From an uncultured Lachnospiraceae bacterium (lineage in GTDB: Bacteria; Bacillota; Clostridia; Lachnospirales; Lachnospiraceae): a stretch of 38,776 nt of DNA. Positions within the stretch are counted from its first letter, which is position 1. Each line of letters starts with the position of its first letter. This document shows positions 15,629-21,832 of this stretch, in pieces. The notes under the pieces were generated by a model. That model worked only from the letters and a program-made list of their open reading frames with translations, was not told where the DNA came from and searched no databases. Location of the stretch: the NCBI GenBank assembly GCA_902803155.1, contig CADCOU010000203.1, positions 1-38,776 on the forward strand. The letters run 5' to 3'. The position numbers and the translations under genes are program-made.

Positions 15629-15687
15629 ATGTAACATCTAGATGGGGGATGGTCTCCCGTTTCGTTACATCTTCAGGCAGACCTGAA
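15629..15687 (+). other. Two inverted repeats between the SDR remnant and the AroE-like gene
   Basis: ATGTAAC (15629-15635) pairs with GTTACAT (15664-15670) and encloses GGGGGA/TCTCCC as an inner stem; a second hairpin TTCAGG/CCTGAA follows at 15672-15687. No T-run follows, so these are not typical terminators. They lie 57-115 bases before the next start codon and could be an operator or leader structure. Confidence 0.55.
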
Positions 15688-15743
15688 TGAATACATAGTC
15701 TTTGTACAGATGCAGGATCGTGCAGTGAAAGGAGAGATTTGGC

Positions 15744-16604
15744 ATGGAGAAGAACTACAGGGCAGAACTGACAGGAGTGTTCGGGGACCCCGTGGAAGGG
15801 AATCCGACCGGCGTCATGGAGGAAGCCGCCTATGATGCTCTGGGACTGAATTACCGCTATATCACGATGAAGGTGACTCCTGAGGGATTCCGGGATGCGA
15901 TGAATGCGGTTAAGGCAATTCATATGAAAGGCGTCAACCTGACGATGCCTCATAAGATCACCGTGATCCCCTATCTGGACGAATTGTCTGAGGCAGCTTC
16001 GATCATAGGAGCGGTAAATACCGTCGTTGTACGGGAGGACGGGACACTGTTCGGAGAGAATACGGACGGGAAGGGATTTGTCGAAGCTCTCCTTCGCTAT
16101 GGCGAGAGTCCTGCCGGAAAAAATATTGTGATCCTCGGAGCAGGCGGCGCCGCGAGAGCAATCGCGGTCGAATGCGCTCTTGCCGGCGCATCGAAGATCA
16201 CGGTAATCAACCGGACTGCCCCGAAAGCAGAGGAACTGGCCGGACTGATCCGTGAGAACACGAAGGCGCAGGCGGAAGGGATCGCCTGGGAAGCAGGTCA
16301 GAAGATCCCTGCCGGTACGGATATCCTGATCAATGCGACCAGCATCGGTCTCGGGGATGACAGAGCAAACCGTCCCGACATCGGTTATGATTCGATCACC
16401 CCGGAGATGACAGTCAGCGACGTCGTTTTCAATCCGTCGGATACACTGTTCCTGCAGGGGGCAGCGGAGCGCGGTGCCAAAACGGTAAACGGGCTTGGCA
16501 TGCTCGCCTGTCAGGGGGCAAGGAACTTCACGCTCTGGACAGGAGTCGAGGCTCCTCTGGAAGTGATGATCAATCAATTAAAAGAAGAATTTGGAGAAGT
16601 ATAG
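15744..16604 (+). CDS. Shikimate/quinate dehydrogenase family protein (AroE-like)
   Basis: A 286-residue two-domain oxidoreductase. AroE enzymes reduce 3-dehydroshikimate to shikimate with NADPH. Features: GVNLTMPHKITVIPYLDELS with the catalytic Lys, GAVNTVV, FGENTDGKGF with the catalytic Asp, the Rossmann loop VILGAGGAARAIAVEC, VINRTAPKAEEL, and NGLGMLACQGARNFTLWTG. The substrate motif, normally SxSPxxHN, reads NPTGVMEEAAY, so both carboxylate-binding Ser positions are replaced (Asn and Thr). Thr at the second is seen in quinate-using enzymes. The substrate may therefore be quinate or another cyclic acid, and I leave the symbol blank. A GGAGAG ribosome site precedes ATG 15744. It is followed by the UPF0303 gene 54 bases downstream. 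Confidence 0.82.
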   Translation: MEKNYRAELTGVFGDPVEGNPTGVMEEAAYDALGLNYRYITMKVTPEGFRDAMNAVKAIHMKGVNLTMPHKITVIPYLDELSEAASIIGAVNTVVVREDGTLFGENTDGKGFVEALLRYGESPAGKNIVILGAGGAARAIAVECALAGASKITVINRTAPKAEELAGLIRENTKAQAEGIAWEAGQKIPAGTDILINATSIGLGDDRANRPDIGYDSITPEMTVSDVVFNPSDTLFLQGAAERGAKTVNGLGMLACQGARNFTLWTGVEAPLEVMINQLKEEFGEV

Positions 16605-16658
16605 ACTGTGGCCCGGAATGGGAAGAACCATGATCAGTCACAGGATAAGGAAAAAGAT

Positions 16659-17156
16659 ATGGAAAGACATCTTGATATCCTCAAAAAGCAGGAAGAGATA
16701 TTGCGGTTTAAGCGGTTTGATAACGAGTCCGCTTTTGAACTGGGCTGTTTTATGATGAAGCGCGCAAAGGAACTGTCGCTGCAGGTGGCGCTGTCGATCC
16801 GGTCTGCGGACGGAGCGGTTCTGTTTCAGTACCTCTGCAATGACGCGACTGCGCTGAATGACAACTGGCTCAGGCGCAAGACAAACACGGTCATTATGAT
16901 GGGAGCCAGCTCCCTCCGCGGAACATACAATCTGGAGGGCAACGGGGAAAGTATCGAAGATAACGGGCTCTCCAAAGAAGACTATGCTTTGTGCGGAGGC
17001 GGTTTCCCGGTGCGGCTGGAAGGGATGGATCATGTGATCGGGGCAGTGTGCTGCTCGAATATGTATCATATAGCGGATCATGAATTCGTAGTTGACCGGC
17101 TCAGGGAGTATCTGAACCGTCCCGAGGCACCTTCGTATCCGTATACGCTGCCGTGA
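16659..17156 (+). CDS. UPF0303 / HbpS-like (GlcG-type) protein
   Basis: A 165-residue protein of the UPF0303 (YBR137W-like) branch of the HbpS/GlcG domain family. Some relatives bind haem or cobalamin-like cofactors; no enzyme activity is established. Motifs are RFDNESAFELGCFMMKRAKE, an FQYLCNDATALNDNWLRRKTN segment (the family DNxxWixRKxNtV signature), MMGASSLRG and GGGFPVRLEG...VIGAVCCS. The frame is open from GTG 16608 just past the AroE stop, but ATG 16659 has ATAAGGA seven bases upstream and matches family length, so it is chosen. It probably shares a transcript with the AroE-like gene. An imperfect hairpin (17171-17178 with 17205-17212) follows without a T-run. Confidence 0.78.
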   Translation: MERHLDILKKQEEILRFKRFDNESAFELGCFMMKRAKELSLQVALSIRSADGAVLFQYLCNDATALNDNWLRRKTNTVIMMGASSLRGTYNLEGNGESIEDNGLSKEDYALCGGGFPVRLEGMDHVIGAVCCSNMYHIADHEFVVDRLREYLNRPEAPSYPYTLP

Positions 17157-17224
17157 TCCGGTCAGGAAGACGGCAGAGCATCCGTTCCTATGCGGCTCCG
17201 TGTTCTCTGCCGGTTTCCGGAAGG

Positions 17225-17253
17225 TTGCCGGCATAATCCTGCTATGGTACAAT
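17225..17253 (+). promoter_or_regulatory. Promoter of the cobalamin operon
   Basis: TTGCCG (17225-17230), a 17-base spacer and TACAAT (17248-17253) with an extended TGG. Transcription would start near 17260, about 70 bases before the riboswitch core and 410 bases before the first gene. Confidence 0.65.
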
Positions 17254-17329
17254 AACTGCAGTTTCATATGAAAGGTATGCGGTGCCGGAGCGGTGTCTGC
17301 GGATCATGGAAATGTTTCCGCAGTATACT

Positions 17330-17490
17330 GCAATGGTTAAAAGGGAAACAGGTGCAAGACCTGTGCGAACTCGTCACTGTGAGTGCGGAGTACGGTTATC
17401 GTTCCGATCGGAGCCACTGGGAATACCCGGGAAGGCAGATGGCCGTGTGGTGATGCATGAGCCAGGAAACCTGCCGCATGACCGGTACAG
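17330..17490 (+). promoter_or_regulatory. Cobalamin riboswitch aptamer
   Basis: The conserved elements of the cobalamin riboswitch occur in order: AAAAGGGAAACAGGTGCAA (17339 on) with the paired ACAGGTGC/GACCTGTGC arm, GCCACTGGGAA (17413 on), GGGAAGGC (17429-17436), the GATGCATGA segment and the B12 box AGCCAGGAAACCTGCC (17460-17475). This RNA binds a cobalamin and shuts the gene off when the vitamin is plentiful. It lies in the leader of the operon that makes cobalamin, which fits. The 130 bases after the aptamer lead into a strong terminator, so control is most likely by premature transcription termination. Confidence 0.95.
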
Positions 17491-17606
17491 GGCTTTGCCC
17501 GGATCACGAGTAATTGGTCGTACTGTTATTACAGGGTATCCGTCTTCAACGCAGAATCCTGCGCCGGCGTTCCGGATTCCTTGTCTTTTCTGTATGCATT
17601 ATGACT

Positions 17607-17640
17607 CACCCCGGGTAAACCCGGGGTGTTTTTCTTCTCT
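17607..17640 (+). terminator. Attenuator terminator of the cobalamin riboswitch
   Basis: A perfect ten-base-pair stem CACCCCGGGT (17607-17616) with ACCCGGGGTG (17619-17628), AA loop, then TTTTTCTTCTCT. It sits between the riboswitch and the first operon gene, the position expected for ligand-controlled attenuation. Confidence 0.92.
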
Positions 17641-17670
17641 GTATAAGCAGACTTGAACAGGAGGGTAGTT

Positions 17671-19209
17671 ATGAAGAAATTATGGAGCTTAGTGATCGCG
17701 GCAGCCATGGCAGCTGCGATGCTGTCAGGATCCGTACTGGCTGATGAAACAGAGGCATCGGACAAAGCCGCCGAATGCGCCGCCCTGATCGATGCGATCT
17801 ACGTGCAGGAGAGGACCGATGATACCGACGCTCTCTGTGAACAGGCAAAGGCTGCATGGGATGCGCTGACGGATGAAGAGAAGGAGATGGTAGAGGGAGA
17901 ATCGGCTGATCCGGATTACTTCGGAAGGGATACGGGAGATGCTTCCGCGGATGATCCGCTGAATGCAGATGAGATCGGTGAGAACGAGATCCTGGTCGTC
18001 AGCTTCGGAACTTCCTTCAATGACAGCAGGGCGGAAGATATCGGAGGCATAGAGAAGGCCATTGCCGCCGCATATCCGGACTGGTCTGTCCGCAGGGCAT
18101 TTACAGCCCAGATCATCATCAACCACGTCCAGGCAAGAGACGGGGAGAAGATCGATAACGTGGAGCAGGCGCTGGAGAGAGCTGCTGCAAACGGCGTTAA
18201 GAATCTGGTGGTGCAGCCCACGCATCTGATGCACGGTGCGGAGTATGATGAACTCTGTGATGCTCTTGAGGCGTATCAGGATCAGTTTGACCAGGTTGTG
18301 GTTGCAGAACCGCTTCTAGGAGAAGTCGGATCCGATGCGACCGTGATCAATGAAGATAAGAAGGCAGTGGCGGAGGCGCTTACTGCCGAAGCGGTAGCGG
18401 ATGCAGGATATGAATCCCTGGAAGAGGCGCAGGAAGACGGGACTGCATTTGTCTTCATGGGACACGGTACCGCTCACACTGCGAAAGTCAGTTACAGCCA
18501 GATGGCTTCGCAGATGAAGGAACTCGGATATTCCAATGTGTTCATCGGCACAGTTGAGGGCGAACCGGAAGAGACGGCATGCGGGAATGTCATTGAGGAT
18601 GTGAAGTCTGCAGGCTATCAGAAAGTCGAACTCCGTCCGCTCATGGTTGTGGCAGGAGATCACGCCAACAATGACATGGCGGGTGAGGATGAGGATTCCT
18701 GGAAGAGCATGTTCGAAGCCGCCGATGCATTTGGCAGCATCGAGTGCCAGATCGCAGGGCTCGGAAGGATCCAGGCTGTGCAGGATCTGTATGTTGCCCA
18801 CACCGGGAACGCCCTGGAAGAGCTTAAAAAAACTGAGCTGACAGGCCTTGCGGACGGGGAATATGAAGTCACATTTACAACGGACAGCTCCATGTTTAAG
18901 GTGAATGAAACGCTGGACAACAAGGCAGTCCTTACGGTGAAGGACGGGAAAATGACAGTCCATATCAGCCTGCAGTCCCAGAAGATCGTCAATCTCTTTC
19001 CGGGCCTTGCAGAGGATGCGAAGGCGGAAGGCGCTGAGCTTCTTGAACCGACGAAGGATGAGGTGACTTACAGTGACGGGACAACAGAGACTGTCAACGG
19101 GTTTGATGTACCGGTTCCGGCACTTGACACAGAATTTGACCTGGCACTGATCGGAACCAAGGGAAAGTGGTATGATCACAAGGTGACGGTTTCCTCACCT
19201 GTTCAATAA
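17671..19209 (+). CDS. cbiK: Exported sirohydrochlorin cobaltochelatase CbiK with C-terminal accessory domain
   Basis: A 512-residue protein. CbiK inserts cobalt into sirohydrochlorin, the entry step of anaerobic cobalamin synthesis. Residues 1-25 are a signal peptide (hydrophobic core, cleavage after VLA), then a helical segment to about 105. The chelatase domain (about 105-390) starts EILVVSFGTSFNDSR and has both metal/proton histidines: His 265 in FMGHGTAH and His 331 in VVAGDHANNDM. Residues about 393-512 form an added beta-rich domain (DGEYEVTF, LTVKDGKMTVHI, VPVPALDTEFDLALIGTKGK) resembling the N-terminal domain of the next gene's product. Export means action outside the membrane, as for periplasmic CbiK of Desulfovibrio, and separates it from the cytoplasmic Cbi enzymes. 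AGGAGGG before ATG 17671 decides the start. First gene of the operon. Confidence 0.9.
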   Translation: MKKLWSLVIAAAMAAAMLSGSVLADETEASDKAAECAALIDAIYVQERTDDTDALCEQAKAAWDALTDEEKEMVEGESADPDYFGRDTGDASADDPLNADEIGENEILVVSFGTSFNDSRAEDIGGIEKAIAAAYPDWSVRRAFTAQIIINHVQARDGEKIDNVEQALERAAANGVKNLVVQPTHLMHGAEYDELCDALEAYQDQFDQVVVAEPLLGEVGSDATVINEDKKAVAEALTAEAVADAGYESLEEAQEDGTAFVFMGHGTAHTAKVSYSQMASQMKELGYSNVFIGTVEGEPEETACGNVIEDVKSAGYQKVELRPLMVVAGDHANNDMAGEDEDSWKSMFEAADAFGSIECQIAGLGRIQAVQDLYVAHTGNALEELKKTELTGLADGEYEVTFTTDSSMFKVNETLDNKAVLTVKDGKMTVHISLQSQKIVNLFPGLAEDAKAEGAELLEPTKDEVTYSDGTTETVNGFDVPVPALDTEFDLALIGTKGKWYDHKVTVSSPVQ

Positions 19210-19218
19210 GAGGTATCT

Positions 19219-20811
19219 ATGACCCGGTCCATTCACAAGACAGTAAAAATATTATTACTGACAGCCTTCGCGGCTGCATTCATTACAACCTCCTGCTGCG
19301 CGCAGGGGGTTGCTTCCATAGAGCAGACGAAAAAGACCATCCGCATCGGCATCACCATGGAAGGAGGCTCCGGGAAAGCATATATCCAGTCGCCTGTCGA
19401 AGTGACAGTGAAGAATGATGCCATAACGGCCAGGCTGATCTGGAGCAGCAAAAACTATGACTATATGATCGTGGATGGCGTCCGGTATGAAAATGAGAAT
19501 CCCGGCGGAGAATCCACCTTCACGATTCCGGTCGCAACCCTGGATGAGCCGCTCACCGTAATCGGGGATACGGTTGCCATGAGTACGCCTCATGAGATCG
19601 AATACGTGATCACCTGGAACACGGGAGAAAACGCAGGAGATGAGGAAAATGGTTCCGAAGAAGGAGATCTGCAGGCAGAATCCGACGCGGGAGATCCTCT
19701 GCCGAGTGAAACGGACGGGGAAAATCCTTCCGACAGTTCCGTTTCGGAAAAGGAATTGGAAGAAGCGTTGGAAGCGGCCGGCCTGACATGCTCCGGGGAA
19801 CTGGATCTGAAATATGCCACCGGCTTCAGAGCTGCGTATTATGGGGGCTATACCGTCATAGCCATCGACAATTCCGGGATCTATCTGCTTGTTCCGGAAG
19901 GCGGGGAAGTTCCGGCAGGGATACCGGAGGAAACGGTGATCCTGGAGAAGCCGCTGGACTGCACCTATCTGGTCTCGACGTCCGTGATGGACCTGCTCAG
20001 AGCGTGTGATGCCCTTGACAGGGTCAGACTGTCAGGAACCAGGGAGAGTGACTGGTATATAGACGAGGCAAAAGACGCCATGCAAAGCGGCGACATCGTC
20101 TATGCAGGCAGATACAGAGCACCCGACTATGAGAGGATCCTTGCGGAAGGCTGCGATCTGGCGATCGAAAACACCATGATCTACCATGAGCCTGCGGTGA
20201 AGGCAAAGCTGGAAGAACTGGGCATTCCTGTCCTGGTGGAGACCTCCAGCTATGAATCGCATCCGCTGGGCAGGCTCGAATGGATCAGACTGTACGGGAT
20301 ATTGTTTGACAGAGAGGCGGAAGCAGAAGAATGGTTCGATAAGCAGCTGCAGGAAGTGGAGCCGCTGCTGGAAGAGAAGCCGGATACCGGGAAGAGCGCC
20401 GCGTTTTTCTATGTTGCGGGGAACGGTATGATCAATGTCCGCAAGCCGGGAGATTATATCACCAAAATGATCGAGATGTCCGGAGGCCATTATATCCTGA
20501 CAGATGCGGAAGAGGATGAAAATGCACTTTCGACCATGAACATGCAGATGGAAGACTTTTACGCAGCAGCATCTGACGCAGATGTCATCCTGTACAACAG
20601 TACGATCGGAGGGGAGATCACATCGGTAAGTGATCTTATCGGGATGAACCCTCTGTTTCAGGATTTCAGGGCCGTGGAGGACGGGCAGGTATACTGCGTG
20701 GAGCGCGGGTTTTTCCAGCATACAACCGGAATGGCGGAGTTTATTAAGGACCTTTGCAGCGTATGGGACGGTACCGGGGACAACTGTACATTTCTGAAGA
20801 AACTGGACTGA
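19219..20811 (+). CDS. Substrate-binding protein (BtuF/TroA-like) with N-terminal accessory domain
   Basis: A 530-residue exported binding protein for the ABC importer encoded next. Residues 1-33 are a signal peptide; ITTSCC resembles but does not fit a lipobox well, so lipid anchoring is uncertain. Residues about 35-135 are a beta-domain (VEVTVKNDAITARLIWSSKN, FTIPVATLDEPLTVIGDT) similar to the tail of CbiK. An acidic linker (about 137-185) leads to the type III binding domain (about 195-525: TYLVSTSVMDLLRACDALD, GCDLAIENTMIYH, MIEMSGGHYILTD, DVILYNSTIGGE). Such domains bind corrinoids, haem or siderophores; the corrinoid/Co-tetrapyrrole assignment comes from context. ATG 19219 has GAGG five bases before it, nine bases after the cbiK stop. 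Confidence 0.83.
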   Translation: MTRSIHKTVKILLLTAFAAAFITTSCCAQGVASIEQTKKTIRIGITMEGGSGKAYIQSPVEVTVKNDAITARLIWSSKNYDYMIVDGVRYENENPGGESTFTIPVATLDEPLTVIGDTVAMSTPHEIEYVITWNTGENAGDEENGSEEGDLQAESDAGDPLPSETDGENPSDSSVSEKELEEALEAAGLTCSGELDLKYATGFRAAYYGGYTVIAIDNSGIYLLVPEGGEVPAGIPEETVILEKPLDCTYLVSTSVMDLLRACDALDRVRLSGTRESDWYIDEAKDAMQSGDIVYAGRYRAPDYERILAEGCDLAIENTMIYHEPAVKAKLEELGIPVLVETSSYESHPLGRLEWIRLYGILFDREAEAEEWFDKQLQEVEPLLEEKPDTGKSAAFFYVAGNGMINVRKPGDYITKMIEMSGGHYILTDAEEDENALSTMNMQMEDFYAAASDADVILYNSTIGGEITSVSDLIGMNPLFQDFRAVEDGQVYCVERGFFQHTTGMAEFIKDLCSVWDGTGDNCTFLKKLD

Positions 20812-20814
20812 ATC

Positions 20815-21831
20815 ATGAACCGTAGAAGATATGTGCTTTATTTCAGTTTAATTACGGCAGCGATCATCGCTCTGACGTGGATGAATATCGCATGGGGAAG
20901 CGTGGATCTGTCCGCGGGGGAGATCTTCCGGATCCTGGGAGGAGACCGGAGCGATGTAATGCACTCGAATATCATATGCAGCATCCGGCTTCCGAGGACA
21001 GCTGCAGCGATCCTGCTCGGAGGGGCGCTTGCGCTCTCCGGCTATCTGCTGCAGACTTTTTTCCGCAATCCGATCGTCGGCCCATTTGTCCTGGGGATCT
21101 CTTCCGGAGCCAAACTGGCAGTGGCCCTGGCTATGATCCTGGTTCTTTCAGGCGGAAAGGAGATCGGCCTGTATACCATGGTGGCCGCTGCATTTGCAGG
21201 CTCACTCATCGTGATGGCTTTTGTGCTTCTGGTCTCGGTGAGAGTCCGGAGCATGAGCATCCTGGTGGTCTGCGGGATCATGATCGGATATATCTGCTCT
21301 GCGGTCACTGACTTTGTGGTGACTTTTGCAGATGATTCCAATATCGTGAATCTTCACAACTGGTCCATGGGGAGCCTGTCCGGAATCAACTGGGAGGAGA
21401 TCCGGATCATTGCAGTGATTACGGCCTTCTGCCTTGTGATGACGGTATGGATGCTGAAACCGATGAGTGCATACAGGCTCGGGGAAGCATACGCAAGAAG
21501 CGTCGGTGTCAGCATAAAGGGCCTCAGGGTGATGCTGATCACGATATCCAGCCTGCTCGCCGCCTGTGTGACCGCGTTTGCGGGTCCCATCTCGTTTGTA
21601 GGAATCGCGATCCCGCATCTGGTCAGGTCCTGCCTTAAGACGGATGCGGCACATGTGATGATTCCCGCAAGCTTCCTGGGCGGCGCAGCAGTGACCCTCC
21701 TCTGTGACGCGATCGCGAGAACGGTTTTTGCCCCGACGGAAGTCAGCATCAGTTCGGTGACAGCCCTGCTGCTGGTGCCGGTCGTAATCTACATGATGAT
21801 CCACAGAAATGACAGAAACAGGGATGTATGA
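20815..21831 (+). CDS. FecCD/BtuC-family ABC transporter permease
   Basis: A 338-residue permease with about nine or ten membrane helices, the usual size for BtuC/HmuU/FhuB-type importers of corrinoid, haem or siderophore. Motifs include SIRLPRTAAAILLGGALALS near helix 2, the NPIVGPFVLGISSGAKLAV loop, VGVSIKGLRVMLI before the coupling helices and GPISFVGIAIPHLVR, the conserved ATPase-contact region. It starts three bases after the binding-protein stop, and the ATPase gene begins one base past its own stop, so the three are translated together. Substrate is inferred from the cobalamin operon. Confidence 0.92.
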   Translation: MNRRRYVLYFSLITAAIIALTWMNIAWGSVDLSAGEIFRILGGDRSDVMHSNIICSIRLPRTAAAILLGGALALSGYLLQTFFRNPIVGPFVLGISSGAKLAVALAMILVLSGGKEIGLYTMVAAAFAGSLIVMAFVLLVSVRVRSMSILVVCGIMIGYICSAVTDFVVTFADDSNIVNLHNWSMGSLSGINWEEIRIIAVITAFCLVMTVWMLKPMSAYRLGEAYARSVGVSIKGLRVMLITISSLLAACVTAFAGPISFVGIAIPHLVRSCLKTDAAHVMIPASFLGGAAVTLLCDAIARTVFAPTEVSISSVTALLLVPVVIYMMIHRNDRNRDV

Positions 21832-21832
21832 T

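Noticed and set aside
15627..16577. 316-codon open frame on the minus strand
   Set aside because: Fully antisense to the AroE-like gene, His/Arg/Cys-rich and without family resemblance.
17171..17212. Hairpin after the UPF0303 gene as terminator
   Set aside because: An eight-base-pair stem with a long loop and no T-run; not strong enough to call a terminator.
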